Shown here one piece after another: positions 28,475 to 36,497 of a DNA stretch of 64,000 nt. Origin of the DNA: Pseudomonas sp. UFMG81 (GTDB lineage: Bacteria > Pseudomonadota > Gammaproteobacteria > Pseudomonadales > Pseudomonadaceae); contig NZ_JACAFQ010000001.1 in the NCBI RefSeq assembly GCF_015354575.1, forward strand, positions 148,017 through 212,016, given 5' to 3'. The position numbers were made by a program, and so were the translations under genes. Each line of letters opens with the position of its first letter. Position 1 is the first letter of the stretch. Below the pieces are notes generated by a model that worked only from the letters and a program-made list of their open reading frames with translations, was not told where the DNA came from and did no database searches.

Positions 28475-28484
28475 TTGTATACAA
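28475..28484. promoter_or_regulatory. Palindrome TTGTATACAA two bases before the fliK start codon
   Basis: A perfect 10-base palindrome occupies the place where the fliK ribosome-binding site would be. It could be an operator or part of a promoter; no Shine-Dalgarno sequence is visible. The same decamer occurs at 14297-14306. A TATACT at 28402-28407 is a possible -10 for fliK. Confidence 0.3.
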
Positions 28485-28486
28485 TC

Positions 28487-30043
28487 ATGACTGAAATCAA
28501 TAGTCTCGGCGCACAAACTGCGTTAAGCCCCCAGTCGGCCAAAGCGGCCATGACCGGCGAACTGCTGCGCCTGCTGCAGCCGCAGCCAGGGCTGCTGCCC
28601 CCCGGTGAAACGGCGCGTGCCGAGGTGCTGTCGCTGCGCCAGGTCGGCCAGGACTTCCAGATGCTGCTGCGGCTCACCCAGCAGAACGGCAGCCAGACCC
28701 AACTCCAGGCCAGCGCCAACCAACCGCTGCCCCAGGGCACCCAGGTCATGGTCACCCAGACCGAGAGCAACCGCCTGGCAGTGCTGGTGCAACAGGCCAA
28801 CGTCGCCACCCTCACCCGCCTCGACACCACGCAAGTGCCCGTCGGCACGCTGTTGCAGGGCAAAGTGCTCACCAGCCAGGCACTGCCACAAACAGCCGGT
28901 GAGCTCGCCAGCTTCCGTTCGCTGGTCAGCCTGCTCAATAGCCGCCAGGCCGGCGCCACCCTGAGCATCGACAGCCCCCGGCCGCTGCCGGTGGGCAGCC
29001 TGCTCAGCGCCCTGGTGCAAGGTGACCAATCGCTGCGCTTCGTGCCACTGAGCGGCCGCCAGGACCAGTTGGCCATCGCCCAGCAATTGCAGACGCAACA
29101 GGGCCAGCAGGCCTCCCTACCGAGCCTGCTCACTGCCCTGCAACAGCTTGCCAGCAGCCCTGACGTCGGCAGCGAGCTGCGTGCCAGCGCCGAACGGCTG
29201 TTGGCCAGCCTGCCCGATGCACGCCAGCTGTCGGACCCGAAAACCCTCGCACAAGCCCTGAACAACAGTGGCAGCTTTCTCGAAGCCAAGCTGCTCGGCG
29301 GCCAGGCCAGCAGCACGCCACTCGATCTCAAGGCGCAGCTGGTGAAGTTGATCGCCCAACTGCCCGGCTCGCCAGCCGGCTCCGCCGCCAACCCCGCACT
29401 GCTCGCCAGCACCCTGGCCCAGGCCCTGCCAGGCTTCGCCCGCAGCGCCCTGGGCATGCTCGGCCAGGTCAGCCCACGCCCGCAACCGGGGGCGTTCCCG
29501 CTGCCCGAACGACTGCTGCAAAGCCTCGAAGACAAAGGCGACCTGCAACAACTGCTGCGCCTGGCCGCTGCCGCCGTGTCACGCCTGCAAAGCCATGCGT
29601 TGTCCAGCCTGCAACAAACCGGCACCCTGGAAAACGGCAACCTGCAAACCAGCTGGCAGACTGAAATCCCGGTTCGCCACGGCCAGGAGTTCATCCCCCT
29701 GCAGGTCAAGCTGCAACGCGAGGAAACCCCAGAGCAACAGGCCGACCGCGAGCGCGAACAACGCGACCCGCTGGCGGCCCTGTGGCGCATCGAGCTGGCC
29801 TTCGACCTGGCGCCACTCGGCCCATTGCAAGTCCAGGCCCAGTTGGCCCAGGGCCGCCTGTCGGGCCAGCTGTGGGCAGAGCATGAACGCACCGCGCAGT
29901 TGATCGCCAGCCAGCTCGGCACCCTGCGTGAACGCCTGCTGGACCGCGGCCTGGACGTCGGCGACCTGGAATGCCACCCCGGCAGCCCGCCGCAAGGCCC
30001 GCGCACACGCCTGGAACAACGCTGGGTGGACGAAACCGCATGA
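28487..30043 (+). CDS. fliK: Flagellar hook-length control protein FliK
   Basis: A 518-residue, Gln/Leu/Ala-rich soluble protein. The N-terminal 350 residues are low-complexity helical sequence as expected for a molecular ruler. The C-terminal Flg_hook domain (about residues 400-490) contains RHGQEFIPLQVKLQ and LAPLGPLQVQAQL, which match the FliK substrate-specificity switch domain. ATG 28487 gives MTEINSLGAQ; the frame stays open far upstream through ccmA antisense and a REP, which is not coding. It overlaps the flhB-like gene by four bases. FliK and FlhB C-terminus interact to switch export specificity, so the pairing makes functional sense. Confidence 0.88.
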   Translation: MTEINSLGAQTALSPQSAKAAMTGELLRLLQPQPGLLPPGETARAEVLSLRQVGQDFQMLLRLTQQNGSQTQLQASANQPLPQGTQVMVTQTESNRLAVLVQQANVATLTRLDTTQVPVGTLLQGKVLTSQALPQTAGELASFRSLVSLLNSRQAGATLSIDSPRPLPVGSLLSALVQGDQSLRFVPLSGRQDQLAIAQQLQTQQGQQASLPSLLTALQQLASSPDVGSELRASAERLLASLPDARQLSDPKTLAQALNNSGSFLEAKLLGGQASSTPLDLKAQLVKLIAQLPGSPAGSAANPALLASTLAQALPGFARSALGMLGQVSPRPQPGAFPLPERLLQSLEDKGDLQQLLRLAAAAVSRLQSHALSSLQQTGTLENGNLQTSWQTEIPVRHGQEFIPLQVKLQREETPEQQADREREQRDPLAALWRIELAFDLAPLGPLQVQAQLAQGRLSGQLWAEHERTAQLIASQLGTLRERLLDRGLDVGDLECHPGSPPQGPRTRLEQRWVDETA

Positions 30044-30375
30044 CACAACGAGCACCACGCCAGGCCATCGCCCTGAGCTACGACGGCCAGCAGGCCCCCA
30101 CCCTCAGCGCCAAGGGCGACGACGAACTGGCCGAAGCCATCCTGGCGCTGGCCCGCGAACATGAAGTACCGATCTACGAGAACGCCGAACTGGTGCGGCT
30201 GCTGGCGCGCCTGGAGCTGGGCGAGCAGATCCCCGAAGCGCTGTACCTGACCATCGCCGAAATCATCGCCTTCGCCTGGCAACTGCGCGGCAAGGTGCCA
30301 GCGGGCTTCGTCGATACCCCGCCGGGCGAACGGGACATCACCCCCACGCTGCCGGCCTTGCCGCCGCCACCGTAA
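30040..30375 (+). CDS. FlhB C-terminal-domain-like protein without membrane part
   Basis: A 111-residue soluble protein matching the cytoplasmic C-terminal domain of FlhB/YscU. RQAIALSYDGQ aligns with the strand that directly follows the NPTH autocleavage site, then SAKGDDELAEAILALAREHEVPIYENAELVRLL and IPEALYLTIAEIIAFAWQL follow in FlhB order. The NPTH motif and all transmembrane helices are absent, so the protein resembles the post-cleavage FlhB fragment only. It may compete with or assist FlhB in switching from hook to filament export. The start overlaps the fliK stop (ATGA). The tail is Pro-rich (TLPALPPPP). Confidence 0.85.
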   Translation: MTQRAPRQAIALSYDGQQAPTLSAKGDDELAEAILALAREHEVPIYENAELVRLLARLELGEQIPEALYLTIAEIIAFAWQLRGKVPAGFVDTPPGERDITPTLPALPPPP

Positions 30376-30467
30376 CGTCGCCCCACGCAGGTGGTATTTA
30401 TCTACAGCAGGCGTACCTGACCAAGCGGCCACACTCGCTGGCTCCGCCAAGCAATCCAGGTACCCCC

Positions 30468-33350
30468 ATGACACTTCATGCACCTTTCGTGGACGAATCC
30501 GGCAGCGATTTCGTTCGTAACCTCCTGCGCAACTTCCCGCGCCCCGACCAGTTGGCCCTGGCTGACCTGCATCAGTGGCTGGACAGCCAGCAACCCGGCC
30601 TGAACCCCGCCGACCTCGAAGTGGTGACCCTGCACTACCGCTCCCCCGACCCGGCCGAAGCGCACCTGGGCTTCAGCGACATCGCCGTGGTCAGCCAACG
30701 CAGCGCGCTGACCCAGGCGGTACTCGACAACTGGCAGGGCGAACTTGCCACAGGCTACCTGGCCCACTTCGGCGACTGGGCCGGCTTGGCGCCCCTCGGC
30801 GCGGTACGCCTGGTCGACGCGCTGCCAACACTCGGCAATGCGTTCTACAACGGTGCCCAGTACCTGGTCTTCAATGGCCTCTACCGACGATCCGAGCCGG
30901 CCCACTACGGCCCGGACAACCATGTCGGCATTCGCGCCGAGGACTTCCAGGCGTTCGTCTGGAATCTGGATTTCCACAGCCGCTACAGCGCGACGCTGCG
31001 CACCTACTGGCAGAACCACCTGGAAGACCACCGCCTGGCCTGCAAGATCAACTTCATCACTGCCTGTAACCGGCAAGTCGTCGAAGGCAGCTTGAGCGAG
31101 GCAGGCCGGAGCCTGGCATGGCAGGCCGCAGGGCTCGAGCAGCGCAGCGAACATTTCGTCGCCAGCGCGCTGAATGTCTATGGGTACGCCGCTACCGACC
31201 TGCTGTGCCTGCAACGGCGCGACAGCTCGCTCACCGTGCTCTACATCCCCGGCAACTCATCGCCCCTGCACGAGTTCGCCACGGCCAAGGATATGCAGAA
31301 CTGGTTTGCCAAACAGTGCAAGGATGAGCAAAAACGCGAGGCGCTGCTGCAACACTTCGCCATGGCCGACCGGCCCGACGGCCTCGACTTCAGCGGCGTG
31401 GCCACGGCGCTGGCCGGGCTGGCAGCCTACCCACGCAGTTTCGACCTGCCCGCGGACAGGCCCGGCATCACCAACAGCGGCCGCTGGAAGCCGCAGGACT
31501 ATGTCAACTACAAACCTGCCAAGTACAGCCCGGCGATCAACGGCGACCTGTTCAGCGCCCTGACCCAGCGCCAGAAGCGCCGCAGCCAGGCCGACGCCGA
31601 CTTCCTGATCACCAGCCGCAGTGATGTCATCAAGGCCGATTGCCGTGGCTACCTCACTTCGGCGATCAACCTGCTCAGCCCGCTGGCGCTGGTCGTGCCC
31701 GAGCTGGCGCCGGTGTTCGCCCTCGGCGGGGTGGTGCAGTTCGGCCTGGGGCTGGACCAGGTGATCAATGGCAAGACCCAGCAGCAACGCGCCGCGGGGG
31801 TCGAACTGGCATCCTTCGGCCTGCTCAACGCAGCGCCTCTGCTGCTGGAGGGCGTGAGCAAGGCGGCCAACACGTTCCACATCAAGGATGCGCATTTCCG
31901 CACGCCAAAGTGGATCAACGGACGCCTCGGCTACCCGCTCAGCCCGATCGACCCGCCCCGGCTGCCGGAGCAGGAGGTTCTGCCCGAGCCAGGGCCTGCC
32001 GAGGTGCCACCCGCCGACGACATGCCAGGTGGCAACGTTGCGCAGCAAGAGGTCGCCCCTCACTTTCGCCGTGGCCAGATCAGGGTCGAGCCGCTGGAGG
32101 GCGCCGACCCCCAAACCGCCGACACCATTAGTCGCTTCCGCAACTACCAAGGCGAGCGCGATGTACTGACAGGTCGGATGGTCGACGGCTCTACCGACTA
32201 CCTGTACTACGACCTGGATCGTGACCTGTTCCTTCGCGAGGATGACTTCGAAGACCTCATAGATCGCGCCAGCAACGAGGTGGACGAGCGAGTCAGGCCT
32301 ATCGACGAGGTCAATACCGCCATCGAGCAGCATGAGGTCGACCGCTTCGTCGCCACTGCCGACGGCCTGGAGCGGCTGCCCAATCGCCCGCGTGCGGTTA
32401 CCCAGCAGATGCGCCAGCGCACCTTGAAGGCCATGGGGATCGATGTACCGCTACCGATCGAGCTACCGGTTCAGCCCCCAGGGCTGTTGACGCCGATTCC
32501 CACGCAGTGCTCGTGCATCTGGGTGGGAGACGCCCAGATCAGTGCCGAACTGCTCGACAACCTTGCCCACAATGCCGCAGCCCTCAAGGGCACGCCGTAC
32601 GAGTTCAACTTCCGCCTGTTCCTGTCCCGGGCCGACCAGACCGCGTACCTGCGCAACCTGGAAAACTTGGGCAGGATTCCCAGCCTGGACGTGCGCCCGC
32701 TGGAAGACCAGGCGTTCTACCAGACGTTCGAGCAAAGCCATTACCACGCGCAGTACCAGAAGGCGCTGCAAGGCGGTAACCCCGCCTCGGCCTGCGACAT
32801 CCTCAGGTACCGCATGCTTCACCATGAGGGAGGGATCTACCTGGACATCGACGACACCCTGTTGGCCACCAGGCCTGCCGGCGATGTCGGTATCGGCCAT
32901 GCGACCCTGTCCACCACGCCCGATGGCCTGATACTGCAATCGCCGGCCAGCAACGAACTGCTCGACATGCACCTGCAGTACAACAACAGCGCCATTGGCA
33001 GCCATGCCGGCAACCCCACCCTGGATGCGATCTCCGAGGAAATCCACGCCCGCTTCCAGCAACACCCCGACTTCTATTCGACCAGGCCCATCCGCGCCGA
33101 CGATCCCCTGGGTTTCGACCGCTACTGCGCCCGTCTCAATGAGCTGACGGGGCCGCGCGTGCTGACAGAGGTCATCGAACAACGCCTGCCCACCCTGCAC
33201 AAGCTGCGCCTGCTTTTCCTGTTGCGTTGCTTGCCATCATTCAACATTGATAGGTTGGCCGACATCGCGGATTACTTCCGTGAGGCGCGCATCCACCTAG
33301 CCCTGGACCGAGTGGTCAAGACCGGCTCCAGCCAGTCCTGGATCAATTGA
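30468..33350 (+). CDS. Toxin-like protein 1: DUF6543-type N-terminus plus TcdA/TcdB-like glycosyltransferase (960 aa)
   Basis: First of three tandem paralogs. The N-terminal 400 residues resemble the Pseudomonas dermonecrotic-toxin-type (DUF6543) region: FPRPDQ near residue 24, FITACNRQVVEGSLSEAGR near 200, and LNVYGYAATDLL with VLYIPGNSSPLHEF near 240-270. A hydrophobic stretch (about 395-435; INLLSPLALVVPELAPVFAL) could insert into membranes. A variable acidic linker follows (500-650). The C-terminal domain (about 680-960) looks like a GT-A glycosyltransferase of the large-clostridial-toxin type: CIWVGD near 684, SACDILRYRMLHHEGGIYL, then the metal-binding D793-x-D795-D796, and IGSHAGNPTLDAISEE. 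No signal peptide is seen. The predicted action, glycosylation of a target protein, is inference. The ribosome-binding site is weak (AGGTACCCCC). Confidence 0.75.
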   Translation: MTLHAPFVDESGSDFVRNLLRNFPRPDQLALADLHQWLDSQQPGLNPADLEVVTLHYRSPDPAEAHLGFSDIAVVSQRSALTQAVLDNWQGELATGYLAHFGDWAGLAPLGAVRLVDALPTLGNAFYNGAQYLVFNGLYRRSEPAHYGPDNHVGIRAEDFQAFVWNLDFHSRYSATLRTYWQNHLEDHRLACKINFITACNRQVVEGSLSEAGRSLAWQAAGLEQRSEHFVASALNVYGYAATDLLCLQRRDSSLTVLYIPGNSSPLHEFATAKDMQNWFAKQCKDEQKREALLQHFAMADRPDGLDFSGVATALAGLAAYPRSFDLPADRPGITNSGRWKPQDYVNYKPAKYSPAINGDLFSALTQRQKRRSQADADFLITSRSDVIKADCRGYLTSAINLLSPLALVVPELAPVFALGGVVQFGLGLDQVINGKTQQQRAAGVELASFGLLNAAPLLLEGVSKAANTFHIKDAHFRTPKWINGRLGYPLSPIDPPRLPEQEVLPEPGPAEVPPADDMPGGNVAQQEVAPHFRRGQIRVEPLEGADPQTADTISRFRNYQGERDVLTGRMVDGSTDYLYYDLDRDLFLREDDFEDLIDRASNEVDERVRPIDEVNTAIEQHEVDRFVATADGLERLPNRPRAVTQQMRQRTLKAMGIDVPLPIELPVQPPGLLTPIPTQCSCIWVGDAQISAELLDNLAHNAAALKGTPYEFNFRLFLSRADQTAYLRNLENLGRIPSLDVRPLEDQAFYQTFEQSHYHAQYQKALQGGNPASACDILRYRMLHHEGGIYLDIDDTLLATRPAGDVGIGHATLSTTPDGLILQSPASNELLDMHLQYNNSAIGSHAGNPTLDAISEEIHARFQQHPDFYSTRPIRADDPLGFDRYCARLNELTGPRVLTEVIEQRLPTLHKLRLLFLLRCLPSFNIDRLADIADYFREARIHLALDRVVKTGSSQSWIN

Positions 33351-33356
33351 TCCTTC

Positions 33357-33421
33357 GCCATGGCGGGCGCCAGGTGCCCCGCCATGGCAACTCCCTGCCG
33401 AGCGGTAGTTGGCTACCGCTC
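33357..33421 (+). other. Two consecutive hairpins between toxin-like genes 1 and 2
   Basis: A stem of about 11 base pairs (GCCATGGCGGG with CCCGCCATGGC, 33357-33388) is followed by a perfect 9-base-pair stem with a four-base loop (GAGCGGTAG/CTACCGCTC, 33400-33421). Neither has a T-run. They may attenuate read-through from gene 1, while gene 2 has its own strong GGAGGT ribosome-binding site at about 33464-33469. Confidence 0.55.
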
Positions 33422-33475
33422 ATCCTGCCCCGGCAGCGCGCAACCTCGTGCCTCCCATAAAACCGGAGGTTCCCA

Positions 33476-36328
33476 ATGAGTACCGAGATAGTTGGCCCTG
33501 CAAGCGATCAGTTCATCCGCGAACTACTAGGACGCATGCCTCGGCCCGACCACGCCGCCAATGACGCGATTCGCGCCTGGGCCACACGCAACGGACAGGA
33601 TCTAGACCCCCAGCGCACCTTGGCAGTGACCTTGCACTACACCTATGCGCAGGGGCAAGGTTGGCTGGCCAAGGTCGCCGACAGCCGCAGCATGGGGCAG
33701 GCGCTGCTGGAGAACTGGCAGCCTGAAGCCCTCTCGCTCGCGCCGGCGGCCAACCTGGCGTTCGCCGGCAGCACCGGGCTGATCGACATGCTGGGGCTGC
33801 GTCCGTGGCAGTTCAGGCACGCCCAGGCCACCTTCCCCAAAGCCTTGAGCGACAACCAGTTCCGCCTGGTCGAAGAGCTGCCCCTGGCAGGCTCCTTCGC
33901 CGACATCGACGATCACAACGTGTTCTATGGGTTGTTCAGGCAAAGTGAACCACAGCGTTACGATGCCTCCACCCTGGTACCGCTGGATGCCACGCTCTTT
34001 CAGCAGTTCATCTGGGATCTCGACTTCCATGATGTGTTCAAAGGGATGCTCGACACGTTCTGGAACCAGTCGCTGGATGACTACGCCAGCAGCTGTCGCA
34101 TCGGGTTTCTGGCGGCCTGCAACCGCCAGCGCCTGAACGGCAGCCTGAGCGACGCCGGCCGCCGGCTGGCCTGGCGTGCAGCAGGCATCGAGCAGCCCGG
34201 CCCGGCTGGCGGCCTCGCGGCCAATGGCATCGAGGCACGCATGCTCAATGTCTACGGGTACGTGGCCAGCGATATCCTCTGCCTGCGCGATCGACACAGT
34301 GGCCTGGCATTGCTGTACATACCCGGCAACGCCAACCCGATCCATGAATTCGCCAGCCACGAGCAGTTGCGCGAATGGCTGGCCAGCCAGTGCAGGGACA
34401 GTTCACTGCGTGCATCGCTGCTTGCCCATTTCAAGCTGCAGGACCTCCCTGACGGCTTGACCTACCATGGCCTGGCCGTAGCGCTGAAAGGGCTAGGGAG
34501 GTATCCGGACAACCTGCCGCCGACAGTCCTCGGGGGGGTCCCCATTACGCGCGAGCAATGGCCACCGCAGATCTACGTCAACTACCAGGCCGACACGTAC
34601 AGCCCGCATGTGGGCGACGATCCGTTCCTGGCCATGGCCCTGGCAATGCGCCAACGCAGCCTGGCAGATGCAGACTTTCTGATAACCCGCGACAGTGACG
34701 TAGGCAAGGCTCGCTGGCGCGGCTACCTGTACCAGGTTATCAATCTGCTCGCGCCATTGACGCTGCTTGCCCCCGAGCTCATCCCGTTGCTGGCGGTCGG
34801 TGGTGCAGCGCAATTCGCGCTGGGCCTGGACCAGGCGATCAACGACAAGGCGCTGGGTGACCGGGTGGGTGGCCTGCTCCAGGCGGGGTTTGGCCTGCTC
34901 AATGCCGCGCCAGGTACATACGCACTGGGCAGCCGCGGGGCAACGCTGTTGCGCAGCCTCAGGCCTGGCTTTATCCGACCGATGCCAGTCAATGGTCGAC
35001 TGGGCTATCCACTCAGCCCGATGAACGCGCCGCATTGGCCAGAGCCAGCAGTCGCCGGTTTTTTCCACTTGCCCGAGCCGATCCTCGCGTTACCCGACGC
35101 CCCTGCCGAAACCGCCGAGACGGTACTCAGGACACCGCAGTTCAACGGTCATGAAGACCGGCTGCAGGCCTGCATCGGAGATTATTCCCGAGACTTATCC
35201 TACGACTTGCACGCGGATGCCTTCGTGCTGAACCCACCGGCGGAACAGGGCGCCGTGCGCTACATCGCCCAAAGCGGGCCTGTTCCCAGTTCGCCACTGC
35301 GAGGCTCCCCTCGTCGGCTGGTCATCGCCCAGGCACCGGACAGGATCGTTAGCATGGCGACTCGCACCAGCACTTTGCGAGCCCTGGGCGTTGACCTCGA
35401 ACTGCCCGTACGGTTTGAAACAGGTGCCGATACACTTGCCAGCCCGATACCCAAGGTGATCTTCGGCGTCTGGGTCGGCGACAAGCCGATCGACGCGCCA
35501 TTGCTGGCCAACATGGCAAGCAATGGGCAAAAGTTGAAGGGCAGCCTGTACAACTTTCGACTTTACCTGTCCCGTAGCAACTCCGAGGCCTTCAGCGAAA
35601 ATCTGGCGGCCCTGGCCACCCATGTGCCGGACTTGGAAGTGCTTGAACTGGAAGCCCAGCCGGCCTTCCAGCGTTTCGCCCAAAGCCGCTACTTCGCACA
35701 GTACCGCGCAGCCCTGTATGGCAATGGCGGCGAAGCCTGCAACTTCTCTTCGGCCTCGGACATACTGCGCTACCGCCTGCTGCACGAACATGGCGGCCTG
35801 TATATGGACCTGGATGACCGCTTGCTCGCCCTCGGTGAATCCGGCATGGGGGCAAGCGGTGAAGCTATCGACAGTGTCCCGCTGCAAACCACGGCTGATG
35901 GCCTGCTGCTGCACCCTCCTCTGTCGAATGAAATGCTGAACATGAACACACAGTTCAATACCAGCATGATTGGCAGCCATGCCGGCAACCCGACCCTCGA
36001 CGCCATTTCCGAGCTGATGCTGGAGCGCTATACGCAAGCGCCGGATTTCTACCTGAGCAAGCCCAGCCTGGCCACTGATCGCGCGGCATTCTTCGCCTAC
36101 GCCAACCAACTCAACACACTGACCGGGCCCAAGCTGCTTACCGACGTCGTCGACCAGCGCTTGCCGATGCTGCGCCTGCTGAGGCAAGTCGCCAACCTGG
36201 AGGCGCTGCCGCGGATCAACGCCGAAATGTATGTCGACTTCCCGCACTACCAGGCGCTGTGCCGGAAACTGCTACCCCTGAACCGCATTGCCAGTGTCGG
36301 TGCCAACCATTCCTGGATGCATACCTGA
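33476..36328 (+). CDS. Toxin-like protein 2: DUF6543-type N-terminus plus TcdA/TcdB-like glycosyltransferase (950 aa)
   Basis: Second tandem paralog, same architecture. Conserved blocks are MPRPDHAANDAIRAWA near residue 18, FLAACNRQRLNGSLSDAGR, LNVYGYVASDIL with LLYIPGNANPIHEF, and the DADFLITRDSDVGKARWRGYL block before the hydrophobic segment (about 417-455). The glycosyltransferase part has VIFGVWVGDKP near 660, SASDILRYRLLHEHGGLYM, D778-x-D780-D781, and MIGSHAGNPTLDAISEL. The end NHSWMH keeps the Ser-Trp that also closes the other two paralogs. It differs most from its sisters in the linker (about 520-650). A strong GGAGGT site makes it probably the best translated of the three. No secretion signal was recognised. 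Confidence 0.75.
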   Translation: MSTEIVGPASDQFIRELLGRMPRPDHAANDAIRAWATRNGQDLDPQRTLAVTLHYTYAQGQGWLAKVADSRSMGQALLENWQPEALSLAPAANLAFAGSTGLIDMLGLRPWQFRHAQATFPKALSDNQFRLVEELPLAGSFADIDDHNVFYGLFRQSEPQRYDASTLVPLDATLFQQFIWDLDFHDVFKGMLDTFWNQSLDDYASSCRIGFLAACNRQRLNGSLSDAGRRLAWRAAGIEQPGPAGGLAANGIEARMLNVYGYVASDILCLRDRHSGLALLYIPGNANPIHEFASHEQLREWLASQCRDSSLRASLLAHFKLQDLPDGLTYHGLAVALKGLGRYPDNLPPTVLGGVPITREQWPPQIYVNYQADTYSPHVGDDPFLAMALAMRQRSLADADFLITRDSDVGKARWRGYLYQVINLLAPLTLLAPELIPLLAVGGAAQFALGLDQAINDKALGDRVGGLLQAGFGLLNAAPGTYALGSRGATLLRSLRPGFIRPMPVNGRLGYPLSPMNAPHWPEPAVAGFFHLPEPILALPDAPAETAETVLRTPQFNGHEDRLQACIGDYSRDLSYDLHADAFVLNPPAEQGAVRYIAQSGPVPSSPLRGSPRRLVIAQAPDRIVSMATRTSTLRALGVDLELPVRFETGADTLASPIPKVIFGVWVGDKPIDAPLLANMASNGQKLKGSLYNFRLYLSRSNSEAFSENLAALATHVPDLEVLELEAQPAFQRFAQSRYFAQYRAALYGNGGEACNFSSASDILRYRLLHEHGGLYMDLDDRLLALGESGMGASGEAIDSVPLQTTADGLLLHPPLSNEMLNMNTQFNTSMIGSHAGNPTLDAISELMLERYTQAPDFYLSKPSLATDRAAFFAYANQLNTLTGPKLLTDVVDQRLPMLRLLRQVANLEALPRINAEMYVDFPHYQALCRKLLPLNRIASVGANHSWMHT

Positions 36329-36497
36329 GTCCAGGAAAACCGTCAGGGTTCGACGACATAGCTGCGGGGGAACGCGACATTACCCTGCGGCTATCTGACT
36401 GTCACACCTGACCGGGCGCTGGGTGATACATCATTAACGCTCACCTGCGGGCAGTATCACTCATCGTGGTAGCCCACTATTGCTTCGGACCACCCTG

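Noticed and set aside
27269..28486. Upstream extension of the fliK frame
   Set aside because: This part is antisense to ccmB and ccmA and runs through a REP pair; the FliK-like sequence begins only at 28487.
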